Part shown: positions 51,816-61,182 of the stretch, in pieces
Position numbering within the stretch: the stretch's first letter is position 1
Layout of the letters: each line of letters opens with the position of its first letter
Assembly (NCBI GenBank): GCA_046328505.1
Contig: JAXLWL010000004.1
Location: 772,659-836,658, forward strand
Direction: 5' to 3'
From: JBDHWG01 sp046328505
GTDB taxonomy: Bacteria; Chloroflexota; Anaerolineae; Epilineales; JAHCIE01
Length of the DNA stretch: 64,000 nucleotides
Translations under genes and position numbers: made by a program
Notes under the pieces: model-generated
Told to the model about the DNA's origin: nothing
Databases searched by the model: none
The model's input: the letters and a program-made list of their open reading frames with translations, nothing else

Positions 51816-53390
51816 CTATTGAAACTGTTGAAGCGATTCTCGGATGGCTTGCCAGGACTGACGCGGCTCGCGGCAGACCAGGATTTCCGAGTGAAACTGG
51901 CTCTCTTCGTTGACGACATTGGTGGGATTAGCGAGCCATCCCCCCGTTTCACACGAGCCGTAATCTTTGAGCAGGAAGCTGCGGGTAAACCCGATGGCGA
52001 CCACGGTCTCGGGAGCCGTGTTGCCGTAGTCACGGTACCGAGAGCTGTTGCCGCCGCTGATCGCCTCTGGTAGACCGTACTCAGGCCCAAGCAGATTGAT
52101 GGCCCCTAACTCGCCATAGTTTCCGGCGAAAATAGCCGCGTGCGCCTTCTCCTCGGGCGGCAGCCCATTGTAAACCTGCGCCACGCTCTGCACCAGCTCC
52201 GGCCAGCCGACCATCTCCCGAATATTGTCGTTGACCTGGCTTGTCACCTTCCATAGACCGGAATTCACGGGTGCGATAGGGAGCAGTAACACGATCGCGA
52301 AAATCGTGCCCAGAATCAGCAACGCCACGACAGCGCCTCTCGCAATCTTCAACCAGCTCGGCGCGAGTCCGTGTATCCACCCCTCGCCCCAGGTTGCCCC
52401 AGCCGCGATAAGCATCGGATAGGCCGGGGCCAGGTAGTAGCTGCGGCCCTGGCTGAGGAAGAGAAGCACCGCGACCGTCAGCCACATCCATCCGATCATG
52501 CGGAAGCGGCGGCTCTGAGCCGAAAAGAAGGTGAACCATAGGCCCATGACGACGAAGGGCAGGACGAATGGGTTGACGGACGCATAGAGCTGCTCGATGA
52601 GATAGCCACTGGTGCGGCCCCAGGCGATATCACGCGCGTGAATACCGGCCAGGAATTGCAGCGAGATAAAGCTATGCTGAACTTGCCAGATGAGGTTGGG
52701 TAGGAAAATCAGCAGCGCGAGACCAGCGCCTGCCCAGGGCCAGATGGTGCGCAGGTAACGTCGCGCCGGGGTTAGAAGCAGACCGACCACGAGGCCCACG
52801 GCGAGGAACGCCATCGTGTACTTCGTCATCATTCCCAGGCCGACACCGGCGCCTACTCCCAGCCACCAGCGCGGGTTCTCTGTTCGCAGGAGCCGGACCA
52901 CGCACGCGGCGACCACGACCCACCACAGATAATCGAACGAGAGGTAGTGAAGCATCTGGTTGCCGATCATGACAACCGGGGAAATGGCGACGGCGATCGC
53001 AGCGACGACTTGCGCCCCTCGTCCACCGCCAAAGTCGCGGGCCATCAGCCCGCTCAACACGATGACGATGCCCAGCGCCAGGGTGGGGAAGAATCGAATC
53101 CCGGGTCCCCAGAGGCCAAACAAGGTCAGGCTCAGGCGGGCGATCAAGGGTGTGAATGGCGGATATGAGACGTAACCCCAGCCGAGATATCGGGCATCGT
53201 CCAATAAGCCTAGCTCATCGCGGTGGAAGCCGTACAGGCCGTTGGTTACGGTGTGGAGGATGACGCTCACGGCGGCGATGATGATCAAGATGCCCACATC
53301 ACTTGTGAGCGCGGCGCGCAGACCGCGGGGCTGAGAGACAGGTGTGGAAGAAGAAACGGAACTGGTCACGGGTAGAACTCGCTTTCGCAC
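51816..53390 (-). CDS. Glycosyltransferase family 39-type membrane protein (ArnT-like)
   Basis: This 524-residue polytopic membrane protein has about ten to twelve helices and a GT39/GT83 pattern. After the first helix it has YGFHRDELGLLDDARYLGWG, whose Asp-Glu (first extracytoplasmic loop) is the GT-C metal and catalytic motif, and then SYPPFTPLIARLSLTLFG. The C-terminal soluble domain (about 400-520) faces outside. It probably transfers a sugar from a polyprenyl phosphate donor onto an envelope lipid or protein. The start is uncertain: GTG at 53390 has no clear ribosome site. It converges on the sensor gene with 16 bases between the stops. Confidence 0.83.
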   Translation of the reverse strand: MRKRVLPVTSSVSSSTPVSQPRGLRAALTSDVGILIIIAAVSVILHTVTNGLYGFHRDELGLLDDARYLGWGYVSYPPFTPLIARLSLTLFGLWGPGIRFFPTLALGIVIVLSGLMARDFGGGRGAQVVAAIAVAISPVVMIGNQMLHYLSFDYLWWVVVAACVVRLLRTENPRWWLGVGAGVGLGMMTKYTMAFLAVGLVVGLLLTPARRYLRTIWPWAGAGLALLIFLPNLIWQVQHSFISLQFLAGIHARDIAWGRTSGYLIEQLYASVNPFVLPFVVMGLWFTFFSAQSRRFRMIGWMWLTVAVLLFLSQGRSYYLAPAYPMLIAAGATWGEGWIHGLAPSWLKIARGAVVALLILGTIFAIVLLLPIAPVNSGLWKVTSQVNDNIREMVGWPELVQSVAQVYNGLPPEEKAHAAIFAGNYGELGAINLLGPEYGLPEAISGGNSSRYRDYGNTAPETVVAIGFTRSFLLKDYGSCETGGWLANPTNVVNEESQFHSEILVCREPRQSWQAIRESLQQFQ

Positions 53391-53434
53391 TCTCTGTCAG
53401 GGTGAAGAGCCGCCCGGCAGAGTCCATTCCGATG

Positions 53435-53460
53435 CTTACATTCTAGCAGAAGAGTGTAAG
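53435..53460. promoter_or_regulatory. Inverted repeat in a divergent promoter region
   Basis: CTTACA (53435-53440) and TGTAAG (53455-53460) form an inverted repeat with partial pairing TTCT/AGAA inside, between the leftward glycosyltransferase and the rightward MsrB. This is a reasonable operator position, but the motif is short. Confidence 0.25.
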
Positions 53461-53547
53461 CGGCGCGTAATATGTGAGGGTAAGGTAGAAGGGGGAGTCG
53501 TTCATCCAAAGGACAGAAACATCAAGCGTTGGGAGAGGAGCTAAGCA

Positions 53548-54018
53548 ATGACCGACTACAAGAAGCCGTCCCAGGATGAGTTGAAGCAGCGTTTGACGTC
53601 GATGCAGTATCACGTGACGCAGGAGGAAGGCACCGAGCCGCCCTTCCGCAACGAGTATTGGAACAACAAGGCGGCGGGCATTTACGTCGACATCGTCACC
53701 GGCGAGCCACTATTCAGCTCGCTGGACAAGTTCGACTCGGGCTGCGGCTGGCCCAGCTTCACCCGGCCGCTCGAGCAGGAAGCCATCGTTGAGCGCAAGG
53801 ATTACCGCTTCTTCATGGTGCGCGATGAGGTGCGCTCAAAGAACGGTGATGCGCACCTGGGCCATGTCTTCGAGGATGGCCCCGCGCCGACCGGTCTGCG
53901 CTACTGCATCAACTCGGCAGCGCTGCGGTTTGTTCCTGTCGAGAAGCTGGAGGAAGAGGGCTACGGGGACTATCTCAAGCTGTTCCAGGGCGAGGGGAGC
54001 GCAGCCAAGGCTAAGTAA
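53548..54018 (+). CDS. msrB: Peptide-methionine (R)-S-oxide reductase MsrB
   Basis: This 156-residue MsrB reduces the R-isomer of methionine sulfoxide in proteins. Signature motifs are SGCGWPSFTRPL, SKNGDAHLGHVFEDGPAPTG and RYCINSAALRF, where Cys is the catalytic residue. The zinc-binding CxxC pairs of the metal-containing form are absent; YVDIVTGEPLFSS matches the zinc-free form. GGAG eight bases upstream supports the ATG. Its role is repair of oxidised proteins; no msrA is next to it. Confidence 0.95.
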   Translation: MTDYKKPSQDELKQRLTSMQYHVTQEEGTEPPFRNEYWNNKAAGIYVDIVTGEPLFSSLDKFDSGCGWPSFTRPLEQEAIVERKDYRFFMVRDEVRSKNGDAHLGHVFEDGPAPTGLRYCINSAALRFVPVEKLEEEGYGDYLKLFQGEGSAAKAK

Positions 54019-54040
54019 CGCTGCCAGGCCTGGACCCACG

Positions 54041-54094
54041 GCCGACGGAAGTCGGCGCTACGATTGCAGTTCTGTAGCGCCGACTTCCGTCGGC
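54041..54094. terminator. Perfect long hairpin between convergent genes
   Basis: Twenty-one-base arms, 54041-54061 and 54074-54094 (GCCGACGGAAGTCGGCGCTA plus C and its complement), with a 12-base loop, are perfectly paired. It is placed between the stops of msrB and the acyl-CoA synthetase gene, so it can end both transcripts. The GTAGCGCCGACTTCCGTCGG sequence is, as I recall, a common dispersed element in Chloroflexota. Confidence 0.7.
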
Positions 54095-54107
54095 TCTTCT
54101 GGTGTAT

Positions 54108-55769
54108 CTAGGATGGCGTGTTCTTGCGCTGCTTCTCACGCTGGCGCAGCTCGACGCGGCGGATCTTCCCGCTGATGGTCTTCGGTAGCTCCGTCACGAA
54201 CTCGATCTCGCGGGGGTACTTGTAGGGAGCGGTCACATTCTTGACGTAGTCCTGCAACTCCGCGGCGAGCGCATCCGAGGGCTCATAGCCCGGCGCAAGA
54301 ATCACGTAGGCCTTGACAACCTCGCCGCGCAGCTCGTCCGGACTGGCGACGACGGCCGCCTCTGCGACGGCGGAATGTTCCACCAGTGCGCTTTCGACCT
54401 CGAACGGCCCAATCCTGTATCCCGCGCTGAGAATCACGTCGTCGGCGCGGCCCACAAACCAGAAGTAGCCATCCTCATCCATGAAAGCGCGGTCGCCGGT
54501 GATGTACCAGTCACCGCGCATAGCCGCCGCCGTTGCGCCTGGGTTGCGCCAGTACTCCTGGAACAATCCCACCGGCCGCGTTGGGTGGATCCGCACGCCT
54601 ATATCGCCTTCCTTGCCCGCCGGCAGAATCGAGCCGTCGTAGTCCACGACCGCCACGTCGAAGCCAGGCGAGGGCTTGCCCATCGAGCCGGGCTTGACGG
54701 CGAGCGGCGGGAAGTTCCCGCACAGCAGCACCGTCTCTGTCTGGCCGTATCCGTCGCGGATGGTTAGCCCTGTGGCTTGCTGCCACTGCTCGATCACTTC
54801 CGGGTTCAGCGGCTCACCCGCCCCGACACAGTGACGCAGGCGGGGGAACTGGTACGCCTTCAGGTCTTCCAGCACGAGCATGCGGTAGGCGGTCGGGGGT
54901 GCGCAGAAGGTCGTGATGCCGTACTTGTGTAGGAACTCCAGAGTCTCGCGGGCATTGAACTTGCCACGTCCATCGTGGATGAACAGCGAGGCGCCCATGT
55001 TCCACGGCCCGAAGAGATTGCTCCACGCTGCTTTCGCCCAACCCGTCTCCGAGAGGTTCCAATGCAGATCCGTCGGTTGCAGATCGAGCCAGTACTTGCC
55101 CGTGATGACGTGGCCGATGGGGTATGAGGCGTGGGTGTGCAACACCATCTTGGGGTAGCCGACTGTTCCAGACGTGAAGTAGACCATGCACGGATCGCTG
55201 CTGGGCGTCGCGAGGCGCTCCCGCTGGTCGCTCGCTCCGCTAACCAGAGACTCGTAAGTGAGCCAGCCCTCGCGCTCGCCGCCGACAACGACCATGATCT
55301 CGAACGAGGGGCATTGCTTGCGTACCTCGTCGAACTTGGCGGCGTTGGCGGCGTCTGTGATGACAACCCGCGTCTCAGCAGTCTTCGCGCGGTAAGCGAT
55401 GTCCTTCGGCGTGAGCAGGATCGTGCCCGGCATAGAGACGGCGCCGACCTTCATGATGCCGAGGATGGATTCCCACCACTCAGGGACGCGTGGAAGCATG
55501 AGGAAGACACGGTCGCCACGCTGTACCCCGAGGCCTTCCAGGGCGTTGGCGAACTGGTTCGAGCGTCGGCGGAAGTCGGCGTAGCTGAAGCGGCGTTCCT
55601 GCCGTCCATCGTGGCTGACCCACAGCATGGCTTCCTGGTCCGGAGTCTCGGCCCAGTGATCGACGACGTCGAACGCCCAGTTGAAATCGGCCGGCACTTC
55701 CCACTTGAACTCGCGCCGTTCGGCCTCGTAATCAGTCATATTGGGCGCGCGTACCTCTGCCTGCGACAT
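54108..55769 (-). CDS. Acyl-CoA synthetase (medium-chain/ACSM-like)
   Basis: This 553-residue ANL-superfamily ligase forms an acyl-CoA from a carboxylic acid, ATP and CoA. It has P-loop YFTSGTVGYPKMV, GYGQTET, and YITGDRAFMDEDGYFWFVG with the hinge RADDVILSAGYRIGPFEVES, and the catalytic Lys in PKTISGKIRR. It is most like medium-chain (ACSM) or acetate-type synthetases (FNWAFDVVDHWAE). The start is ATG 55769 rather than the GTG two codons earlier: AGGAGG lies seven bases upstream. It is monocistronic between a hairpin and a divergent promoter region. Confidence 0.92.
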   Translation of the reverse strand: MSQAEVRAPNMTDYEAERREFKWEVPADFNWAFDVVDHWAETPDQEAMLWVSHDGRQERRFSYADFRRRSNQFANALEGLGVQRGDRVFLMLPRVPEWWESILGIMKVGAVSMPGTILLTPKDIAYRAKTAETRVVITDAANAAKFDEVRKQCPSFEIMVVVGGEREGWLTYESLVSGASDQRERLATPSSDPCMVYFTSGTVGYPKMVLHTHASYPIGHVITGKYWLDLQPTDLHWNLSETGWAKAAWSNLFGPWNMGASLFIHDGRGKFNARETLEFLHKYGITTFCAPPTAYRMLVLEDLKAYQFPRLRHCVGAGEPLNPEVIEQWQQATGLTIRDGYGQTETVLLCGNFPPLAVKPGSMGKPSPGFDVAVVDYDGSILPAGKEGDIGVRIHPTRPVGLFQEYWRNPGATAAAMRGDWYITGDRAFMDEDGYFWFVGRADDVILSAGYRIGPFEVESALVEHSAVAEAAVVASPDELRGEVVKAYVILAPGYEPSDALAAELQDYVKNVTAPYKYPREIEFVTELPKTISGKIRRVELRQREKQRKNTPS

Positions 55770-55907
55770 GACCACACCTCCTCGTTGAACGGGTCTGGCT
55801 CGAGCTAATCATGAGTCACGCAATCTCGCGAATGGGCGTCAGTATAGTCCAAAGCCGACGTGGCGGCAAGCGATGAAAATCTGAAATGGGTGGAAAGGAC
55901 TAGGGAA

Positions 55908-56624
55908 ATGAGCGCAGGCGCATTTCGTACGAACAAGAGCGAGTATACAGCGTATGAGAATGGGCGCCTGACAGCCCGCCCGAGCCGAGTCGCGCTGGAT
56001 GGGCAGCGCGGCTTACATCGTCTCGGGCTTGACGACAGGCGAGATGGATGGCTCTATGTGCCGGCGACATACCGGCCCAACACGCCGGCTCCATTGGTCC
56101 TCATGCTTCACGGAGCGGGCGGCGGCGGCGAGGGCAATCTGTGGCCGCTGCGGGACCTGGCGGACTGGACGGGCATGATCCTCGTCGGGCCTGACTCGCG
56201 GCGCGAGACGTGGGATGTTATCTACGGCGAGTACGGTGCGGATGTTGCATTCATCGACTACGCGCTCGAGCAGACATTCAGCCACTACGCGGTCGACCCA
56301 CAGCGCGTGGCCGTCGAAGGCTTCTCGGATGGCGCATCGTATGCGCTATCACTCGGCATGACCAACGGCGACCTGTTTTCGGATATCGTCGCCTTCTCGC
56401 CCGGCTTCATGGCGCCGGCCAGCCAAACCGGCGCCCCGCGCGTATACGTGTCCCACGGCGTGCGTGACGAGGTCCTGCCTATTGCTTCCTGTAGCCGCCG
56501 GCTCGTGCCTCTGTTGCGGCGCGCCGATTACGAGGTTACGTATCACGAGTTCGACGACGGCCACACCGTCCCGCCGGCGATCGCACAGGACGCCGTTCGC
56601 TGGTTCGCCTGGCGCGGCGAGTGA
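55908..56624 (+). CDS. Alpha/beta hydrolase (polyhydroxybutyrate depolymerase/esterase-like)
   Basis: This 238-residue serine hydrolase has an oxyanion region VLMLHGAGGGGEGN, nucleophile elbow VEGFSDGASYAL (G-F-S-D-G), an acid in HGVRDEVLPI and a His in DDGHTVPP. It resembles LpqC/PHB-depolymerase-type esterases or phospholipase/carboxylesterases. The open frame begins with a GTG at 55860, but the ATG at 55908 has GGGA close upstream and yields a compact enzyme; the earlier codons would be disordered, so the start is not certain. No signal peptide is visible. Confidence 0.8.
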   Translation: MSAGAFRTNKSEYTAYENGRLTARPSRVALDGQRGLHRLGLDDRRDGWLYVPATYRPNTPAPLVLMLHGAGGGGEGNLWPLRDLADWTGMILVGPDSRRETWDVIYGEYGADVAFIDYALEQTFSHYAVDPQRVAVEGFSDGASYALSLGMTNGDLFSDIVAFSPGFMAPASQTGAPRVYVSHGVRDEVLPIASCSRRLVPLLRRADYEVTYHEFDDGHTVPPAIAQDAVRWFAWRGE

Positions 56625-56644
56625 CGGGCCAAGCTGGAGACGGA

Positions 56645-56667
56645 GGGGCGGGTTCGAAACCCGCCCC
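56645..56667. repeat. Palindromic element at a convergent junction (family A)
   Basis: GGGGCGGGTT and AACCCGCCCC flank a CGA centre. It has the same design as the palindrome at 62528 (G to A and C to T changes that keep pairing), so both belong to one family. It lies between the stops of the hydrolase and the SDR gene and may act as a terminator. It resembles a tRNA T-arm, but no tRNA is here. Confidence 0.6.
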
Positions 56668-56674
56668 AGAGGTG

Positions 56675-57568
56675 TTACGGGAGAGGCTTGCCGCCGGTGA
56701 CGCCGATCACTTCGCCGACGACGTAGCTCGACTCCGGCGATGCCAGGAAAACGTACACTGGCGCCAGCTCGGCGGGCTGGGCCGGACGGCCCATCGGTGA
56801 GTCCTTGCCGAACTGTTGCGCCTGCTGCTCAGGCATCGTGGACACGATGAGCGGCGTCCACACGGGGCCGGGCGCGACGGCGTTGACTCGGATACCCCGT
56901 GTGATCATCTCCTCGGCCAGGCCCTTGGTGAACGTCACGATCGCGCCCTTGGTCGAAGCATAGGGCAGCAAGGATGCCGAGGGCTGGTAAGCCTGGATGG
57001 AGGCGGTGTTGATGATCACGCTGCCCTCCTTGAGGTGCGGCATGGCTGCCTTGACCAGGTAGAACATTGCCAGGATGTTGGTGTTGAAAGTGTGCTGAAT
57101 CTCTTCGTTGGAGAAGTCCTGGAGGTTTTGGCGTGACATCTGATAGGCTGCGTTATTGACCAGGATATCGAGGCGGCCAAACTCCTTGACGGCGCGATCC
57201 ACGAGCTGCTGGCAGTGGGTTGGGTCGCCGATGTCCCCCGCCACGGCCACAGCTTTGCGGCCGGCCTGCTGAACGATGCGGCACGTTTCCTGCGCGTCCT
57301 TGTCCTCGTTCAGGTACGCGACGAGCACGTCTGCGCCCTCGCGCGCGAATGCTAGCGCGACGGCGCGGCCGATGCCGCTATCGCCGCCCGTAACGACAGC
57401 CGCCTTGCCGGTCAGCCTGCCCGAGCCTTTGTAGGATTGCTCGCCGTAGTCCGGCCGTGGCTGCATCTCGGACTCGCGGCCCGGGTATTGCTGTTGCTGC
57501 GGCGGAAACGGCGGCTTCTGCGGTTCCTGCTGCCTCGGATCTTTCTGCTGTGTCTCTCGGCTGCTCAT
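56675..57568 (-). CDS. Short-chain dehydrogenase/reductase, general-stress type
   Basis: This 297-residue SDR has cofactor motif TGGDSGIGRAVA, NNAAYQ and catalytic Tyr-x-x-x-Lys in YASTKGAI. It has an extended Gln/Pro-rich N-terminus (PPFPPQQQQYPGR) of about 45 residues before the Rossmann fold, typical of YghA/YhdF-type stress-induced oxidoreductases. GGAAGGG places the start at ATG 57568; the ATG at 57586 is in that site. The substrate is unknown. Confidence 0.9.
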   Translation of the reverse strand: MSSRETQQKDPRQQEPQKPPFPPQQQQYPGRESEMQPRPDYGEQSYKGSGRLTGKAAVVTGGDSGIGRAVALAFAREGADVLVAYLNEDKDAQETCRIVQQAGRKAVAVAGDIGDPTHCQQLVDRAVKEFGRLDILVNNAAYQMSRQNLQDFSNEEIQHTFNTNILAMFYLVKAAMPHLKEGSVIINTASIQAYQPSASLLPYASTKGAIVTFTKGLAEEMITRGIRVNAVAPGPVWTPLIVSTMPEQQAQQFGKDSPMGRPAQPAELAPVYVFLASPESSYVVGEVIGVTGGKPLP

Positions 57569-57773
57569 GCTTTTCCCTTCCCTCATAACTATCTCGCTTC
57601 GCGTTTCGGCTCAGTGTCTGTGGCATAGTCAGGCACGTCATAACCGCCCGTGGTGTAGCAAGAAACGGTCCCGTCGGGCACGGGGCCAAGTGGCGCTTTG
57701 TTCAGAATCTCGTATCATACCCATTGCGATGAAGCACAAGCTGCGCGAATGATTCTGGAGGAGCGTGTATCCT

Positions 57774-60700
57774 ATGAGTGCTCTAGTGCAAGAGAGTGAG
57801 CCTGCGACCGGCGAACTGATGCTGCTCGACGACCCTCTGTGGTACAAGGATGCTGTCATCTACGAGCTGCACGTGCGCGCTTTCAGCGACAGCAATGCCG
57901 ACGGTATGGGGGATTTCCGCGGACTGACGCAGAAGCTTGACTATTTGCAAAGCCTGGGGATCACGGCGATCTGGCTGCTGCCGTTCTTCCCCTCGCCCTG
58001 GCGTGACGACGGCTATGACATCTCCGACTACAGTGACGTTCATCCGGCCTACGGTACCCTGCGCGATGTCGAGCAGCTCGTGCGCGAGGCGCATCGGCGT
58101 GGTCTTCGCGTGATCGGCGAGCTGGTCTGCAACCACACGTCCGACCAGCACGCCTGGTTCCAGCGCGCGCGCCGCGCCGAGCCGGGCAGCCCGTTGCGTG
58201 ACTTCTATGTCTGGAGCGACGACCCGACGAAGTACAAAGACGCCCGCATCATTTTCACCGATACCGAGACGTCGAACTGGACGTGGGACCCGGTCGCCAA
58301 TGCCTATTACTGGCACCGCTTTTTCCACCACCAGCCGGACCTTAATTTCGACAGCCCTCTCGTCCGAGAGGCAATCATGGCGGCGATGGAGCAGTGGCTC
58401 GATATCGGGCTGGATGGGCTGCGCCTGGACGCCATCCCGTACCTGTACGAGCGCGAAGGCACAACGTGCGAGAATCTGCCGGAGACGCACGCGTTTCTGA
58501 AAGAGCTGCGCCGCCGCGTCGACGACAAATACCGTAACCGTATCTTCCTGGCGGAAGCGAATCAATGGCCGGAGGACACAATTCCCTACTTCGGCGACGG
58601 CGACGAATGTCACATGGCGTTCCACTTCCCGGTGATGCCGCGCCTGTACATGGCGCTGCGAACCGAGGATCGATTCCCCATTCTCGACATCCTTGCTCAA
58701 ACGCCGCCGATTCCCGAGACGGCGCAGTGGGCCACTTTCCTCCGCAACCACGACGAGCTCACGTTGGAGATGGTGACGGAGGAGGAGCGCGACTACATGT
58801 GGCGGGTCTATGCGCGCGACCCGCGCATGCGCATCAACCTCGGAATTCGCCGACGCCTGGCGCCGCTGCTGGACAACGACCGCCGTCGGATCGAGCTGCT
58901 GTACGGCCTCCTCTTCGCGCTGCCCGGCACGCCCGTTCTGTACTACGGCGACGAGATTGGGATGGGGGACAACATCTACCTGGGTGACCGAGACGGCGTG
59001 CGCACGCCAATGCAGTGGAGCGCCGACCGCAACGCGGGCTTCTCCCAGGCGAGCAGCCAGCGCCTGTATCTGCCGGTCATCAGCGACGGTGAGTATAGCT
59101 ACGAGACGGTCAATGTCGAAGTCCAGAGCGGCAATCCCAACTCGCTCCTGTCCTGGATGCAGCGGCTCATTGGCCTGCGCAAGCGCCATAAGGCTTTCGG
59201 GCGAGGCAGCATCACCTTCCTTCAGCCCGCCAACCGCAAGGTGCTCGCCTTCCTGCGGCGCTACGAGGGCCAGACGATCCTCGTCGTGGCGAACCTTTCC
59301 CGAGACGCCCAGGCGGTGGAACTGGACTTGAGCGAGTGTGACGGATGGACGCCAACGGAGATGCTCGGCGGCGCCGACTTCCCGCTCATTACCGACTCGC
59401 CGTATCTCGTAACCCTGGCGCCGTATGCGTTCTACTGGTTCGCGCTAGCGCCCCCCGCCGAGACGGTTGCCACTGAACCCACACCAACGCCGGCTATGGT
59501 TCCAATGTTGCCGGTGGCAAACGCGGAAGACCTGTACCACGGTCCCGGGCGAGATGCGTTGCTCGACGCCATTTGTGACTATTACAGGCACACTGGCGTT
59601 GTGCCAGCGGCCGAGCCAATTCGCGCCGCCCGGTTCCTGGATGTTATCCCGCTTACGTCTGGCGGCCAGGAGTTCGCCGTCGGCCTTGTGGAACTGGAAA
59701 CAGGCGCCGGCGATCTGTCGGCATGGCTCTTGCCGCTCACCATCCTGTCAGGTGAACGGGCCAGCCAGTACATCCGCGTGTACTCGCCCAGCATCATCGC
59801 CAGGCTGCGTGGTGAGACGAGGATCGTTGTCGACGCCTTCGGTGATCCGAATTTCGCGGCGGCCCTGGTCGATATTGTCGCCGGCCGACGGTCCGTGGAA
59901 GGGCGGCGCGGCAGTCTTGTCGGCGATCTGGCGCGCAGCACAGCGCCAAGCGCCGGAGAAGTGACGGCGGAAACGGCGGACGTGAGCCTCGATCGGGCCG
60001 GCGCTTCGATAGCGTGGCCCGGCGGACGGCTGCGCGTGTTTCGTCAGCTCGCGGCGGGGCCGCGCAGCGGTCTGGAGATCCAGGCATTTCTTACGGCGCA
60101 CGATGTCTCGCACACCGTGCCTCTCACGGGCTTCCTGCAATATCAGCCCGAACGCGGCGATGGGATGGCCCTGGCGATGCTGCTAGGCTCGACGCCGGCG
60201 GGGACGACTGGATGGGAGTGGGCGTTGGGCGAGGTGAGTGACTACCTGGGGCGGACGAGCGCGGAAGGCGCGGTGTCGGCCCAATCACTCTCGACCCAGG
60301 CCTTGCTCGCCCTCGCCGAGGGGACGCCGTCAGCGGAAGCCGAGAAGATCGTAGGTGGAGCGTACCTGGCCGCCGTGCGTCTGCTCGGACAGCGTACCGG
60401 TGAGCTCCACCGTGTTCTGGCTTCGAGCAGCGACGACAAGGCCTTCGCGCCGCAGCCCTTCACCGGCTTCTATCAACGATCAGTTTACCAGGAGACGCGC
60501 AGCCTGACCATGCGTGTGATGCAGGCGCTGCGGAAGCACATGGAAAGGCTTCCGCGTGACGCCCGGCCGGCGGCGCAGGATGTTGTCGGCCAGGAAAACG
60601 CGCTCCTGGAACGATTCCACGCCATCATCGACGATAAGATTGTCGCGGCGCGTATCCGGTGCGATGGCGACTACGACCTGTTCGATGTCATCTACACGGG

Positions 60701-61112
60701 GCAGGACTTCATGACGCAGGACTTCGGCGGTGACGTGACGCGCCCGTTGAGTGAGCGGCGGCTCAAGGTTTCGCCCCTGCGGGACGTCGCCGCTATGCTA
60801 CTTTCCTTCCACACGGCCGCTTACACGACCCTGGGAGACCAGGTGCGACGAGGGCTTATCGGCCCAGCCGATTTCCCGACTGCCGAGGCGCGGGTGCGTT
60901 TCTGGGTCGCCTGGGTGAGCGCCAGCTTCCTCAAGGGATACCTGGATGCGGTGGTGGGGACTGGCCTGCTGCCGGCGCTGCCGAGTCATCTCACGCAATT
61001 CCTAGACGTCCTGCGTCTGCGCAAGGCGATCCACGAGCTGGGGGTGGCGCTCGACACAGACACCGACCGCGCGCTGGCGCATCTGAATCAAGTGCTCCAG
61101 ATGCTGGAATAG
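57774..61112 (+). CDS. treS: Trehalose synthase/maltokinase-like fusion
   Basis: In this 1112-residue protein, residues about 1-560 are GH13_16 trehalose synthase (maltose glucosylmutase): ELVCNH at 116-121, GLRLD with nucleophile Asp219, AEANQW with Glu261 and RNHDE with Asp327. The rest resembles maltokinase (Pep2), which normally phosphorylates maltose: RIRCDGDYDLFD at 960-971 and DFGGDV at 983-988, with SPLRDVAAMLLSF after it. Compared with the usual HGDYHLGQ and DFEGEP, both His and the metal-binding Gln are replaced, while the two Asp remain. The kinase domain may therefore be inactive or altered. The start is ATG 57774, with TGGAGGAG ten bases upstream. Confidence 0.9.
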   Translation: MSALVQESEPATGELMLLDDPLWYKDAVIYELHVRAFSDSNADGMGDFRGLTQKLDYLQSLGITAIWLLPFFPSPWRDDGYDISDYSDVHPAYGTLRDVEQLVREAHRRGLRVIGELVCNHTSDQHAWFQRARRAEPGSPLRDFYVWSDDPTKYKDARIIFTDTETSNWTWDPVANAYYWHRFFHHQPDLNFDSPLVREAIMAAMEQWLDIGLDGLRLDAIPYLYEREGTTCENLPETHAFLKELRRRVDDKYRNRIFLAEANQWPEDTIPYFGDGDECHMAFHFPVMPRLYMALRTEDRFPILDILAQTPPIPETAQWATFLRNHDELTLEMVTEEERDYMWRVYARDPRMRINLGIRRRLAPLLDNDRRRIELLYGLLFALPGTPVLYYGDEIGMGDNIYLGDRDGVRTPMQWSADRNAGFSQASSQRLYLPVISDGEYSYETVNVEVQSGNPNSLLSWMQRLIGLRKRHKAFGRGSITFLQPANRKVLAFLRRYEGQTILVVANLSRDAQAVELDLSECDGWTPTEMLGGADFPLITDSPYLVTLAPYAFYWFALAPPAETVATEPTPTPAMVPMLPVANAEDLYHGPGRDALLDAICDYYRHTGVVPAAEPIRAARFLDVIPLTSGGQEFAVGLVELETGAGDLSAWLLPLTILSGERASQYIRVYSPSIIARLRGETRIVVDAFGDPNFAAALVDIVAGRRSVEGRRGSLVGDLARSTAPSAGEVTAETADVSLDRAGASIAWPGGRLRVFRQLAAGPRSGLEIQAFLTAHDVSHTVPLTGFLQYQPERGDGMALAMLLGSTPAGTTGWEWALGEVSDYLGRTSAEGAVSAQSLSTQALLALAEGTPSAEAEKIVGGAYLAAVRLLGQRTGELHRVLASSSDDKAFAPQPFTGFYQRSVYQETRSLTMRVMQALRKHMERLPRDARPAAQDVVGQENALLERFHAIIDDKIVAARIRCDGDYDLFDVIYTGQDFMTQDFGGDVTRPLSERRLKVSPLRDVAAMLLSFHTAAYTTLGDQVRRGLIGPADFPTAEARVRFWVAWVSASFLKGYLDAVVGTGLLPALPSHLTQFLDVLRLRKAIHELGVALDTDTDRALAHLNQVLQMLE

Positions 61113-61123
61113 GGGGGCGGCTT

Positions 61124-61151
61124 TGTGCTAGAATTGGGTTGTTCTACACTC
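61124..61151 (+). promoter_or_regulatory. Candidate promoter for the small membrane protein/PAP2 pair
   Basis: TTGTGC (61124-61129) and TACACT (61146-61151) are separated by 16 bp, 31 bases before the GTG start at 61183. The match is moderate. Confidence 0.35.
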
Positions 61152-61182
61152 TAGGTTCACATATGGACTGAAGGAGAGCCTC

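Noticed and set aside
56645..56667. tRNA T-arm (GGTTCGAAACC)
   Set aside because: The sequence is a perfect palindrome, and no acceptor, D or anticodon arms can be made around it.
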